Made by a program: the position numbers and the translations under genes. From NCBI GenBank assembly GCA_051453625.1, contig JBOZIK010000001.1:238586994-238650993 (forward strand): DNA of 64,000 bases. Reading direction: 5' to 3'. Below, in pieces: positions 24,843 through 38,077 of this stretch. Under the pieces are notes generated by a model. The model had not been told where the DNA came from. It saw only the letters and a list, made by a program, of their open reading frames with translations, and searched no databases. Each line of letters begins with the position of its first letter. The first letter of the stretch is position 1. This DNA comes from Welwitschia mirabilis. Its lineage: Eukaryota; Gnetophyta; Gnetopsida; Welwitschiales.

Positions 24843-27480
24843 TATTTTTCTATGGTGATTTTAATGCAAGGATTAGACTAATAAAAATTGATATTATACA
24901 ATGATAAGATGATGAAGCATGATTAGATATGCAAGATTACTAGAAAAATAATAAGGGCTTAGAAAGATTTTCATTAAACGCTAAATTAAATTTTATGGGA
25001 AAGAAATTTCTAGAGTGAAGAAAAGGATTAAACCTTGAACTTGTAAATGGAATGAAAATCTTTCATACTACCATTTTTTACATTTTTTGGGCAAAAAAAA
25101 TGTGATTCTATTGATCTATTTCTTAGAATACTCTAAAATATTCCCTGTATTAGTAATTTTAGAATCAAAGATCAATTTTCAAATTCCTTGCATCATCCTC
25201 TAGAATTTAAGATTAAAAGAAGGCTTTATTATAGAATGCAATAAGAATATATTTAGATGAATTACTATAAAACATAAAGAAGCTTTCCAAAAAGATGTAT
25301 AAAAGCAATGGAAAATTTAAAAGGGGGGAATAACATTGGAAAAGGTAATTCTAGGTGTAACATACAAAGTAACTAATTACAAGAGCTCTATAAGTAAGAA
25401 ACCTTGGTTTGATGTAAAATTATTACAAGTAAGGTTAATGATTAGATAATGCAATAAAAATAAGGATATAATCAAAAACTACAAAAGGATTATCTATATT
25501 AAGAAAAGGTTGTTCATGAAATGTTAAAGTTATTAATTTAAGAAGATAAAATAAGGTATACAAAATTTTTAGAAGTTATTTGCAATCGAGACTTATCAAG
25601 TAATAATATCCATTTTGTAGAAGTTCAAAACTTTTATAAAAATAGTTTTTAGTAAGAGATGAATAAAAAAGTCAAGCATGTGAATTCAAATGTAATACAA
25701 TTTAATTTAGATGAGTGAAGGATTAGAATAACAAATTAGCTTCTAGAAAATCTATGGATGCAGAAGGGCTATACATGGAATTACTAAAATGGGGTAGTCT
25801 AATAGTATAGTAAGAAACATTAAAAAAATTAAATGATAAACTTAAAAATATACTAGACAAGTGATGGATAATTAGTAGAGATTTTATGTTATTTAAGAAA
25901 ATGGATAAGTTAAATTTTAATATCCATAGGCTAATCATAGTTAGTAAATTATTTTCTAAATTATTAGGCACTCTCCTAAGAAGAGATTAACAAAGTAGGC
26001 AGAAGATAATAATTTATGTGCACTTTCTCAAGTAAAATCTTAAAGTATTTACTTTATAATCGATAATTAAATTACCTTTAGGTTTTATATGGATCATGTG
26101 AAGGAGTACTGTAATATAACTTCCATTTATTTTGTCAACTTTAGAAGATCTTATGAATCCATCATTAGAGATACATTATGAACTAGACTTATTGATCTTA
26201 ATATTAGCTCTAGTTTATTGATGGGTATATAAATACTATATACAAAAATAATGGCTAAATTAAGAATCATGAATACTTAAGAATATTGTAAGTTTTATAA
26301 TAGCATAAGAGTAGATCAAGTTTTTCCTCTATCACCAACATTGTTTGTAATTTTATGGATGAAATATAAATATGAATGTAGTAGGTAGTAGAAAGCTATG
26401 TGATGTAGATAAGTTAAAAATGCTCTGTGTCTTAATTTTTATAGATGATATAGCACTAGTCACAAATCATAATAAAGGAATTTATACTATGTTAAACCCA
26501 TCATAAAGGTATTATGAACACCTAGGGATTAAGGTAAATGTTGATAAAATGAAAATATTTATCTATAAAAAATTTTGAGAAATTATATTTTTTGGATAAA
26601 TAATAAATAAACTGATATTATTAATTCATACAAATACCTAGGATTGGAATGTTTTTAAAATTATAAATGAAATTGATGTGTATTTCAAATAGTTTTAAAT
26701 GGATGAAAGGATCTTTGTGCTATAACTATCAAGCAGAAGAAAGAAAATATTTGGTTATAGAGGGTGTTACGAAAGAGATTATTTCATACGATTATGTAAC
26801 TAGTCATTTTATATGGATGTATACTATGAAGTCTAAATCTTATTAAAGATTAATGGGATAAAATAAATAAAATTTTAAAAAATTGATAAATAAACATAAG
26901 GTTGAAACTCAAGTACCCTATGAAATGTTATTACTAAAGGCTGATATGTTAGCTTTGGAAGTTAACATAATATGTCAATTTATATATGTTATTAAAATAT
27001 TAGAGTTGGTAACAAAACTAATTATTAAAGTAAAGTATTATAAATCACTCAAGAAAAGGAATAGTGTGCTAAAGAAAATTTGTGGCTGTAAGAATGCAAT
27101 AATTAAGATTACAATATAATTGGAAATTTTAAAATAATTTTATAAAAGAATGAAAACAAAAGTTTTAAGAAATGGCAAAAAATAGATAAAATAAAAAAGG
27201 AAAATTAACTTTTATTATACAAACATTTGAAGAACAAATCTTAAGAAAAAAGTGGAGTATTTATCTATAATAATACCATCATGAATAAAAAATCTAATTA
27301 ATAGAGTGATGATGAAATATCATCATTTAGAATTAAAATTAAAAGAATAGATAGTGTTCAACTAAAAAATCAAGTATATTAGCTTTTTATATTAAACATA
27401 GAAGGGTATAATCATCATATTTTGTTGGAGTGTTGTGGAACTAAATTTTTTAATGCAAATGAAATATTATAGCATAACTC
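24838..27480 (+). pseudogene. LINE-2 endonuclease C-terminal part and reverse transcriptase
   Basis: GDFNARI at 24854-24874 is the endonuclease metal-binding motif. The rest of that domain follows to about 25100. Reverse-transcriptase landmarks are QVFPLSPTLF (about 26317-26346, family QG.PLSP.LF), IDDIALV (about 26441-26461, family YADD, so the first residue is changed), a VNVDK segment near 26535 and SYKYLG near 26625. A LYG segment near 26810 and the open piece 26883-27119 belong to the C-terminal region. Frameshifts and stops are frequent. This resembles the GDFNAR-type LINEs of plants, not the L1-type copy at 49620. The 3' end is uncertain; copia sequence appears by 27720. Confidence 0.75.
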
Positions 27481-27719
27481 TATCTAAGTAATTTATTTCA
27501 TCACTAGTAAGACATTATCTTGAAGATTTTTTTAGGCTATATGAGTATTAGACATAGTTAATATACTTTTGGAAATATTGATACTAATGTAATTTGTATT
27601 TCTTGAATGGGTTGATAGAACTGTGAGGCCTATCCAAATGTACTAAGATATCAATTTCAATTTTACATGAAGAGGCATAAAAAAGAATTTTTTAATATAA
27701 AATAAGAATCTTTTAAAAT

Positions 27720-29080
27720 AGAATAAAGATTTAGAAATGTACAAAGCTATAAATGTCTGAAATATGAACATACTCAAAAGTTTTATTGTAACAGTCATAG
27801 TACTTATGTTGTAAAAGGAGGCATGAATAGATCATTTGTAAATGTCAGAGAAGAATCAAAGCAATTTGGATGGGAAATTACATAGATGTTTAATAAGATT
27901 ATAATGTTAATCATATAAAGGTATGGTATATAGATAGTGATTACTTACAACATATTTCTAAAAAAATTAAGTTCTTTTTAAGTATAAATAAAAGAAAAAT
28001 AAATGGAATAGTTAAATATAAAGAAAATCATATATCTCTAACCATCGAATAAGTATTATTAAAATCAAAACAAATTTTAGAAATTGACATGATATCACAA
28101 GTGTTCTATATATTTCTATTTTAACTTATAATTTTCTTAGTATTTTTTAATTAATAAAAAAGAGATTTCATTATCAAATTTAATGAGAAGTAATTTATGT
28201 CATTAATAAGAAAATAAAAGAATTAGTTAATAAATATAAGATAAAGATAACGTACATACCCTAGATATGAATTAGAAGTTAATCAATTTAGTTACTATTA
28301 TAAAAAATCTAACTTATTGTAGGGCATGTTTGAACACTTAAACCTTTAAAGTATCAAATAGATGAAACATCGAAAGGATATATTAGTTGTGGATAATTTT
28401 AACATGAATAATGCACTATTTTATGACAGTTGTACTAAAATTAACATTATTATAGAAGAACATCTAACTAAAGAAATAAGAAGTGAATAAACATTTGTAG
28501 ATGTGCATGCTAAAATGTGGACACAAATTTTAAGAGGTAATATTTAGGATCTTTTATTAATCCATGATTATATTATATTTTCATGGTTTTATTTTATGAG
28601 AGAAAAAAATATTTTCATTATTTAAAAAATGAATAAAGTATGTCAAAAATAAAATAAATATATAGTACAATCTTTAAGAACCTATAATAGAGGTGAATTT
28701 ACATCTATAGATATGAGTTTTCTTAAATAATAGTAAGGAATTCAAAGGGAGTAAATAGTTATTTATACTTCTTAATAGTATGAAGTCATTGAAATAAAGA
28801 ATAAAACTTTGATTATAATGGCTAGTGTAATGCTTCTTCAGATAGAATTAAAGAAAATTTTTGAGATAATGTAGTTTATGAAACAAATTACATTTAAACT
28901 AGACATTAAATAAAGGTTGAGACATCTATAGATATTTGAAAATTGTGGTAGGAAAATATTCATAACATCTCAAATTTTAAAGTTTTTATATGAATTTGCT
29001 ATGATTCAATTAAAGGATAAAATCTTATTAAATCTAAACTTATGAGAAGAAAGTATATTTTATTATGTTACTCTTTATTT
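27720..29080 (+). pseudogene. Ty1/copia zinc knuckle, protease and integrase remnant
   Basis: In order: a knuckle-like YKCLKYEHTQKFYC at about 27746-27787, with the first Cys lost and spacing off by one. Then comes VWYIDSDYLQHI at 27921-27956, the copia protease active-site region (family WYLDSGCSNHM; DSG has become DSD). Last is an integrase core with LRTYNRGEFTS near 28674-28706 (the catalytic Asp of LR.DNGGEF is Tyr) and YEVIEIKNKT near 28775-28805, in the position of the NGV.ERKNRT motif. The order protease-integrase before any reverse transcriptase is the copia order. No reverse transcriptase follows. The missing gag is probably at 17755-18420. Confidence 0.75.
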
Positions 29081-31889
29081 CATAAGGGTTCTAGATATTA
29101 CATTATCTCCCACATTTTATAAACTACTAATCACTCAAGTATTATATATGAGAATTTTATGATACTTTTGAATATATCTTTAACATGAAACTTTTCCTAC
29201 TTTATGATAATTGTTATTTAGATTTATAAGTAATAATGTATTTTTAGTTTTATTAAAATAATGTTGAAGATAAACATTATTCATAATTTTTAATTATAAA
29301 TACTTGTATGATATTTTAAGTGATTAACCTTGATCTCTAGTAAATTTTCATAATTTTGTAATTTTTGATTAAATATAAAGGTTATAATAATTCTTTAACA
29401 ATTTTTTTTCATAAAAAATAAATCAATGGATATATGCTACTAAAATGTTCAAATTAAATAATTCTATTTATGTAAAAGCATCTAATTTACATATTAAAAT
29501 TATTAAATTGAAAATTTACAAGAAGATATTAAATAATAATATAATATTTACATAAATAACATGTGAGATATTTGTTTTAATTATTTATTCATGTATTTTA
29601 TCTAAGCTTAAAAAGTGAAAACACTTAGTAAAAGTAAATGTTAATGTAATTTATAAAAGAAGCATATAAAAATTGAGTGTAATATATTCAACTATGATAT
29701 TCGATTTCTTATTTTTTTTTTGGAGGATTTGATGGATCTAGAAATTAATAATGAAATAAATAAGTACATGTATCATTATCCATAAAGCAAGAAGAATGAA
29801 GTAAAGATATTTCTCTATCATGACATTTATCCTTCTTAATATGTGTAAAAGTACTTGATTAATAAAATATTTAGTTTTATATTCACTAAAATTGAAAACT
29901 TTTATCTCATTATAACACATGAAAGTTTTAATTTTCTACATAAAAAATGTATGCTTTCAATGCTTATTAAACATTGTTCAATGCATGTTTGGATTCATTA
30001 AATATGGTTATTAATATATGAAGAATTAATAATGAATAGCATGAGAAAATGATGTTGTAATTAATCTCCTTAATTACAAGAAGAAAAGTTGTCATCCTAG
30101 GAAGGTACATTTGTCATAAATATTATATCTTCTTGTCACTCAAACATCAATGTTACTTATCACTAAAGATCATCCAACTTGTTAATAATCAACCTTGAAC
30201 AACTTAGTCTAGCTAACCTTATCTAATTTAATGTGATTTGATTACCTTATGAGTAAAACAATGTGTATGATCATTGAAAAATAATATGAAGAATATTTAA
30301 TCTATCATTTACATATAAATAGATCCTTTCCTTTTCTTTTTAACTAATTTCATCTTCATACAAGTTCATGCTCTCAAAATTTATTTTTATTCTTCTATTC
30401 TTTTCACTTTTCATCTGCTCACTTTTAATTGTAAAGCTTAGATCTTATAGCTAAGGATCGTAAGCTTAGGTATTCATCAAATATTCATTAAATGTTTACT
30501 AAGTAGTAGTTAATAATCACTTGTCTTTTTAAGTTCATTCCTTTTACTTATTTTGTTCCTATGTTGTCCCTTTTTCTTAAGAAAATTAGTTCCATAATAA
30601 TCTATTATATTAAGCCATTGATATGCTTATTATAGTGATTTTTCAATTTAATTTATCCCTCCAGTAGATTTAAATAAAGTTAGATATTTAAGTGATCCCT
30701 TTACATAATAGGTTAATAAGATTACCAATGGAAATTTTACCCAAGTGAGCATTGGGTTCACTTTAATATTTGAGTACCATGTTCATATTGCACTATAAAA
30801 TATTGAGTGCATTTATAGTTTTATTTTATGTTAAATATGTATTAGGATTTTATTATTAAACAAAGTTACCTAACCCTTAATTTTTTTAAATTCAAGTTAA
30901 TCCTTCATGTCAAATTCTAAGGATCATTAAAACTATTTTCTTTGAATGAGTCTTGCATATTGCTTTTCTTTATTGATGTTGATTTTTATTAACTAATATA
31001 TATTTTATATATTTATATCCTATTTAATGTAAAATATAATATTTAAATTAATTTTTAGTATCAATTTTATAATCTATAATTGCATTGAATTTATTTTATA
31101 ATTTTTATGATCTTTTTATAGTTAAAGTTTAAATTTAAATGAAATCATAATTTAATCATATCATAACTTATTAAATACTAAATGAAAGTAAATGATTTTT
31201 TTATAATTATATTTTTTGAGGAAGATAAAATATAAAACATTTGTTTTATTTATATTTTAAAAATTATTTTATGAAAATATTTCAAAAATTTAAAATAGAA
31301 AACATTAAGTACTAGTCTTTTTTCATAGTTAATACTTAAGATTGTTTGGTAACTAAGCAGTCTAAATTGTAGAAACATTTATAAAATTTCTATAGGGTTC
31401 TTAATCACTTAATAATTCAAAGTAGTTAAAGAGTTATGATCTTTTTAATTTACTGTGATACTACAATAATTATAAAGATTTAGGAAATTATTTCACTAAA
31501 AGAATGATCCTAGGAAATATAAATATAGAATATAAATTTAATAAAGTTAATTTTTATTAATCATAATATGATCCTATTTTACAAAAAAGTAACATACCTT
31601 TTTTAGCTTTATAAATAATTAATAAGTAATCTTTAGTTATGATACTTTTTAAAAGCCAAAAATCTACAATTACTTAATAAAAGTATATTAATAATTTAAG
31701 AATCCAATATGGATAACAACTAAGATAATTTTATTTTATATAGATTTTACTTAATATTATAAATTACAAGTTATGCCATTTTTATTATGACATTTTTTCT
31801 TAAATGATAAGTAAAATTCTTATTTGCAATGAGTTAATTTTAATGATTTAATTAGTTCAAAAATGTGTACTTAAATACTATTTTATGTT

Positions 31890-31894
<5 letters not shown>

Positions 31895-31950
<56 letters not shown>
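31895..31950. repeat. GT microsatellite, left part
   Basis: 28 uninterrupted TG units, then a short AG/TG-mixed tail. It resumes after the gap at 32103, so both may be one locus. Confidence 0.95.
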
Positions 31951-31956
<6 letters not shown>

Positions 31957-32002
31957 TGTGTGAGAGAAAACAAACAACACTAAATTTTATATATAAAAAA
32001 AA

Positions 32003-32102
32003 NNNNNNNNNNNNNNNNNNNNNNNNNNNNNNNNNNNNNNNNNNNNNNNNNNNNNNNNNNNNNNNNNNNNNNNNNNNNNNNNNNNNNNNNNNNNNNNNNN
32101 NN
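32003..32102. other. Assembly gap, exactly 100 N
   Basis: Falls between two GT tracts. Assembly probably failed at the microsatellite. Confidence 0.95.
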
Positions 32103-32167
<65 letters not shown>

Positions 32168-32190
32168 TGTGTGTGCGTGCATACATACAT
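32103..32190. repeat. GT microsatellite, right part
   Basis: About 30 GT units, then GCGC and GTGC interruptions and three CATA units. Several reading frames through it are artefacts of dinucleotide repetition. Confidence 0.95.
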
Positions 32191-32599
32191 GACTTACTTT
32201 TATTTATAACAAATGCTTAGAAATCTATGATGGTTTTCACTTTAGTAATTTAGTTCACTTCATTAATTAATTTGATTTTAGTTCTTTTTATTTATTTTAT
32301 AATTAGATGAATTTCTTTTTATTAGGAAAACTAATTTTATTAATTACCTTTAGAGAAAAATGAGTCATAGATATGTCACCACATAATTCTAAAAATAGTA
32401 GAATTACTAAATTTTATAGAGTTTAGCTATTAGTGACATAGCTTAAAAACTTTCAAATTTTCTTTGACAATATTCTTAAAGAAGAGGAGGGAAAAGATGA
32501 AAGGAGGGGGAAAAATAAGAGAGAAGATAATATGAAGTTGAAATAAGAAAGGAAAAGAATTAATAATTTCATCTTTAAAAATGACTACATGATTTAGCT

Positions 32600-34653
32600 T
32601 TCATCTCTTAAAAAGAAGGTAACATTGCTACATTCTAAAGAGAAATTTTTTTTATTGTGAAGTGCAGGTCCTAATCTAAAAATCCATATTTCTTATTAAT
32701 ACAACATTTATAAAATTAAGTCTTAAACTATTTCCATCCCATACTAGCTATAGTTTAGTCCTAGAATATGTGTAAAAAGGATTCTTTGATCACATAAAGG
32801 TGATGAATAAGATTTTTAATACTTAAATTCACTAAATGATGACCTAATGATAGTTCTTAAAAATAAAGATGCCAAATAAAGTAAGATATCTTTGGAAGAA
32901 TATGAATGTTCTAAATTTTATCATAAATCCTTTGGTAACCTTTTTCATCAATAATGACTCTCCAATAATGAGATAACTAATAAATTATTAAAAATTCTTG
33001 AATTTAACACCCATAACCAAATTTGCAAGAATAATTGTGGAAAGAAATTTTAAGGGACAATTCTAATTAGTAAAAATATCTTCTATCATAACATTATTAG
33101 AAGAATATTAAATGTAATTTTAAATAATATAAAAATATTTCTTATAATAATCTAGTAGAGAGAATTTTTCTTTGGCTTCATTTTAATGAACGAAAGAAGA
33201 ACTTCTTGATGCCTAGACATCTTTTAGGTGCTACAAACTTACGCACCATGATTTGAGGGATTGATAAATGCAATATAGGGATTTTATGAATTCTATTTTT
33301 TATCCACCATAAAGAACTCTCTCTAGACCAAGAAGTAACACTTGGCTATAAACCATTTTGAACCATATTTCCAAGCCCTCAAAATAGTAATCAAAATAGG
33401 GAAACTCCTAAACTTTATTAGAAAATGATATGAAATAAGATAATTAAATTTCAGACTAACTTAAGTTTTTCTACCTTAAAGGCATCCATTGGCAATAGTA
33501 TTTTGCATTAAAAACGTTTAGGAGTTATTCTCACAAGTGAATGTACAATCCACATATCTACAATGGAGATCCTCTAATATTCTAAACTTTAAATACTAAG
33601 TCCATCTTTTCTAGTTGGCCTACAATACATGTTCCAAGCAAACCTTCGAACCTTCTAAACTTAGTTGTCTCTTCTAAATACTAGATAAAATTTTTAAGGA
33701 ACTTTGCAATATTTTTATAAGCTATCTTATTATAAGAAACATCATAAGAATAGTAAACATGAAAAAGAAAAAGAATCTTTAATACTAGAGGAACCCTCCT
33801 AGGTAAGGTGAGTTTCTTATAAGTCAAGCTATTAATTTTCCTTAACTCTTTTGTTATACCTATAGCCAAAGCTAAAAGCTAAACAAATTAAAACCACAAG
33901 GAATTTTAAAATCTATAAAAATTTTACCCTAAGGGATTGGATAGCTTAGAATTCCTAGAAGAGTAGTTTTCCATGATGCTTATAAAAGTAAAATTTTCCC
34001 AATTCATACATGATCCAAAAGCTTGTTAAAAAATCTAAATGCACTATATTAGGGCCAAAATTTCTTGGTTTCTATTTCTAATAAATAAAAAATAATCATT
34101 TAAAAAATGAGTATTATAGAAGTAACCCATTTTATTAGGAAACTAAAGCTAAAAGGCAACCCTGCATTTAACGTTTTTTAAATTAAATACCCAATGATAT
34201 CTATAGCTAAAATGTATAGGTAGAATGCCAAAGGATATCCTTGCCTTAATCCTTACATAACATTGAAATGAAATGTAGAAAATACTTGCTAAATTCAATG
34301 TTTCTTAACATCTTTGAATTAAATAATAAATAAATATGGTCTTAGGCCTTAGAATAATATACTTTAATAAAAGTAAAAATTTTTCTTAAATATCTAGACC
34401 ACTCTTAACATTCTACTAATAAGATAACATTATTCAAAATAAATCTACTATTGTATTGGTAAATTGTATGTATTTGATAGGGTAGTCTGAGTAGTTTTGT
34501 AGGAAATGAGATAGGTTTATGCTGAATCTCAATGATAATGGAGAGATAAGATGAATGACAAAAAATATATAATCTTCATTACATTTTATAGCATCTTAAG
34601 TAATTTATAATATTTCCTATCTAAAGTAAAAACACCACAAATAAAGAGGCTAA
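32600..34653 (-). pseudogene. LINE-4 reverse transcriptase and C-terminus (3' half)
   Basis: Read on minus from 34653: a SL..GV segment and YKLLKML-like stretch, then SKAYDHIY near 34340 (family KAYD, palm motif A). Next is GLRQGYPLAF at 34223-34252 (family GLRQGDPLSP), then a degraded YADD zone near 34090. The open piece 33681-33869 contains the SLAGRV-like KLTLPRRV thumb segment. The 3' end is uncertain. The 5' half lies at 43337-45000 on the same strand, so the Ty3 element 34654-43331 interrupts this LINE between the SL..G block and the sequence coding INSAY just before it. Function was target-primed reverse transcription. Confidence 0.7.
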
Positions 34654-35714
34654 TGCAACACATGGAAAACTCTATAAAAACCTGCCATTTACCTCATCAT
34701 CCAAATGACTATATGAATGAAAAAAATACTTAAGCTATGGAGGATGTAAACTAGATCAATTTGGTAGCTAATGAGGAACTCTTATGAGGTGGCATCATCT
34801 CCTGTGATATCCAGATGATCAACAAGATAAAACATGAGATAAACACTCCATCAAACTTTACCAAACTTTGACCATTTGTCTCACACTTTCTTATGTGATG
34901 GTTAGGATTGTTCACATGCTTGTTAGTCTTTTTTGATTTTAGAGCCTGTTTTCTAATAAATTCCTCCTCCACCATTGACTCCATTTTTATCTTCATTTTA
35001 CCAGAAATTCTTATAACAAGTAATCGAAGGGCCAGAGGTCCATCTATTATTATTGCAAAGAGACATCTTCCTTGGTATTGGGCTGTGTATCCTTCATTAA
35101 GGTGATGCTGCTTTGTAACACGAATGTTAGTTTGCTTTTAACCAAAACTATATTTTTTTTAATATCTTTTATTTTATGCATATACTTTATGGTTTATGTT
35201 GCTTATAATTCTATGATAGCTTCTTTGATGATATTGATCATTAGGTCAACCTTTGTTAAGGTTGACATTATTAGTTTAGGTGCATTGCATTTCATTTCTT
35301 AGATGAACTTTGCGTTGTTTTTATATTTTATTCAATGTACTTGATAGCTTAGGTTGGTCTTGATCTAGTAATGGCTTTTATTGACTGATCTAGGTTATAT
35401 AGGGCCAATCTCCATGATATATTGATTTGGTAATTAGAAAAAAGTTGCATTTAGTTTAGTCTTGCATTTCATTTGCATAGTGTAGTTGCATTGTTATTTC
35501 TGCATTATTATTACATTATCCTCTAAGGATACATAGTGCTTCATTTTAAAAATCAATTCTCTTTCTTCTTTGTATTCAACAAGAACATGACATTTGGGTT
35601 ACTTATATCTATATTTATGTGATTCTTTGTATAATTAATATATATATATATATTTATGATTCATAGGTTCTATTTAAGAACATAATGTTTATATAAATAC
35701 ATACTACAACATCT
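34654..35714 (+). repeat. 5' LTR of the Ty3 element
   Basis: Direct repeat of 42292-43331. A clear shared block begins TGAGGTGGCATCATCTCC (about 34785 here, 42423 there). The right limit is set by the primer site at 35715. The left limit is where homology to the 3' copy starts and LINE-4 sequence stops. Confidence 0.8.
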
Positions 35715-35732
35715 TGACACTACTATTGGGAA
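35715..35732 (+). other. Primer-binding site of the Ty3 element (tRNA-Asp type)
   Basis: TGACACTACTATTGGGAA agrees with the tRNA-Asp complement at 9 of 18 positions, and all nine differences are transitions. Position directly after the LTR supports the call despite the low identity. Confidence 0.65.
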
Positions 35733-36429
35733 AGGATACTTAGTATTTGAGGATTATCATTGCTTAGGTAACTGCTTTGAATTTTAGTTTGGGTATGTAC
35801 CTACCGTAGCATTGTATTTTTATAGTAGAAATGTAGGTTTTTATTTTTGAATTTTTTATTTTATGTTCCAAAATAAATGCCCTATCATCCACCTCATCAT
35901 CTAGGTAACACATGGTAATAACGGTCTATGAAACTTAATTTTTTAGATTTTCTTAAGAACTCGGATTTTCTTATCATCTCCTCTATCATTTAGACAACTA
36001 GGCAGACGATCATCTATTTTCATTTCTTATTATTTCACAATTCTATTTTTCTACATTTTTAATTTTTTTTTTTTTTTTTGGTATGTGTTTTTATTTAGGT
36101 ATATCATCTAGACGACCATAGATATGATGTGCATTGAAACAAAACTGAGCATGTCAGGACATGGTAAATTCTGGTAAAAAGGAAAAATATTAGAGAAAGC
36201 AGCTGATCATTAAAGAAAACATCAAAGAAGATTTAATCGACTATGAACTTAACCCAGGTATGCACATCCCAGCTATATAAAACATTTCAAAAATTTAGCT
36301 AGAAGATGTTTCTACATTTATTGTTTCAGAACCTGATTTTTCAAAAGACAATTTAAAAAAAGTCATTTTATTACAATGTCAAATTCATTGCAAAGTTAAA
36401 ATACCTTGCTTTTTCCAATACCCCTCATG

Positions 36430-37320
36430 TTATTAAAACCTCTACTACTACCCCTATAAATCCTAATGCTAGTATCAGCCTTAAAGAACTTATAGCAAAT
36501 AAGAAATGTGAAATCCAAATCCCTTTTAACCTCCCTCTTGATAATGATGTTGAGTTAAGAAAATTAAATGCCTATCCTATTTTTAATGGAAAAAATAATG
36601 AAGATTCCTTACAACATATAGCTGACATTGAACAATTAGTACCTACTTTTGGAAATGATCATACTTANNNNNNNNNNNNNNNNNNNNNNNNNNNNNNNNN
36701 NNNNNNNNNNNNNNNNNNNNNNNNNNNNNNNNNNNNNNNNNNNNNNNNNNNNNNNNNNNNNNNNNNNTGAAGATTCCTTACAACATATAGCTGACATTGA
36801 ACAATTAGTACCTACTTTTGGAAATGATCATACTTATGTGGTTATTTTTCTCATTACTTTAAAAGAAAAAGCTAAAATATGGCTAAGAACTATTCTACAT
36901 AAAAGTTTAAAAACATGGAATCAAGTTCAATATGCATTTATAGAAAGATTTATGAGTGAAACAACCATAAGAAAAAAAAGGAAGAAGTAGCTAACTTCTA
37001 ATAACAACCTAATGAAAATTATTCCTCCACTTAGGAGAGATTTTTTATTGCCATACATTATAATCCTATAGATGCTTTTACTTAAGAAGAATTAGTAGAT
37101 TACTTTTATAGTGAAGTTAATAGCCAAACAAAATAACTTATAGATTTTTCATGTGGAGGAAACTTGATGAATTTCACATTAGAGAATGCATGGAAAGTGT
37201 TGAAAAAATTAGTAGAAGTAAGTCAATCATGGCCTACATTATCACCTAAAGAAAATCATACAATAGGTTATATTATAAAAGAACTCAAAGAAATTAAAGA
37301 AGAAAAAGAGGAAGTCCAAA
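36430..37320 (+). pseudogene. Ty3 gag, N-terminal and core part
   Basis: Readable frame with LRKLNAYPIFNGKNNED (about 36554-36605), a gag N-domain start. Then come LKEKAKIWLRT at 36858-36890, the gag core motif (family LKDKAK.WL), and a W.QVQYAFIERF segment near 36918-36960. After a frameshift near 36985 the C-terminal segment GGNLMNFTLENAW (37157-37195) matches the GGSLM..TPEEA block. A 100-N gap at 36668 sits between two identical 69-bp copies and probably duplicates one stretch falsely. The protein would assemble particles in the cytoplasm. The zinc knuckle is expected inside the next gap. Confidence 0.8.
36668..36767. other. Assembly gap, exactly 100 N, with duplicated flanks
   Basis: 36599-36667 and 36768-36836 are identical over 69 bases. 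In the gag frame the second copy follows on correctly from the first, so the real sequence very likely has a single copy and no gap. Confidence 0.9.
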
Positions 37321-37946
37321 NNNNNNNNNNNNNNNNNNNNNNNNNNNNNNNNNNNNNNNNNNNNNNNNNNNNNNNNNNNNNNNNNNNNNNNNNNNNNNNN
37401 NNNNNNNNNNNNNNNNNNNNNNNNNNNNNNNNNNNNNNNNNNNNNNNNNNNNNNNNNNNNNNNNNNNNNNNNNNNNNNNNNNNNNNNNNNNNNNNNNNNN
37501 NNNNNNNNNNNNNNNNNNNNNNNNNNNNNNNNNNNNNNNNNNNNNNNNNNNNNNNNNNNNNNNNNNNNNNNNNNNNNNNNNNNNNNNNNNNNNNNNNNNN
37601 NNNNNNNNNNNNNNNNNNNNNNNNNNNNNNNNNNNNNNNNNNNNNNNNNNNNNNNNNNNNNNNNNNNNNNNNNNNNNNNNNNNNNNNNNNNNNNNNNNNN
37701 NNNNNNNNNNNNNNNNNNNNNNNNNNNNNNNNNNNNNNNNNNNNNNNNNNNNNNNNNNNNNNNNNNNNNNNNNNNNNNNNNNNNNNNNNNNNNNNNNNNN
37801 NNNNNNNNNNNNNNNNNNNNNNNNNNNNNNNNNNNNNNNNNNNNNNNNNNNNNNNNNNNNNNNNNNNNNNNNNNNNNNNNNNNNNNNNNNNNNNNNNNNN
37901 NNNNNNNNNNNNNNNNNNNNNNNNNNNNNNNNNNNNNNNNNNNNNN
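37321..37946. other. Assembly gap, 626 N
   Basis: Falls in the gag C-terminus, where a CCHC knuckle would be expected. The flanks do not match each other. Confidence 0.95.
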
Positions 37947-38018
37947 TTACTGCCAACCTATAAAGAAAAGATTTATGAAGAGGTGTGTGCATTTAATCAG
38001 AGGTTTTCAAACTTTAGA

Positions 38019-38077
38019 AATCAAAATCAAAATTGAAATCAAAGTCAAAATTAAAACCAAAATCAAAATCAATTTTA
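38019..38077 (+). repeat. Asn-Gln coding minisatellite in gag
   Basis: Repeated AATCAAAATCAA-type units encode alternating Asn and Gln, with some CAA codons now TAA. It lies in the gag-protease linker, which is often low-complexity. Confidence 0.75.

Larger units (their letters stand above)
29080..32600. other. Unassigned AT-rich region
   Basis: No domain recognised. A stretch near 30000-30600 has TATAAATAGATCC at about 30317 followed by pyrimidine-rich sequence, which resembles a copia LTR promoter and could be the 3' LTR of the copia element, but no partner was found. Microsatellites and a gap occur at 31895-32190. Confidence 0.5.

Noticed and set aside
30000-30600. Candidate copia 3' LTR
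   Set aside because: Promoter-like texture only, with no second copy found in the window and no primer or polypurine site, so it is mentioned but not called.
31883-32192. Several His/Thr or Cys/Val repeat frames
   Set aside because: They are translations of the GT microsatellite and an N gap.
37164-38036. A 290-codon plus-strand frame
   Set aside because: Its middle is a 626-N gap. The two readable ends are described as gag and linker, but continuity cannot be claimed. The opposite-strand frame is a shadow.
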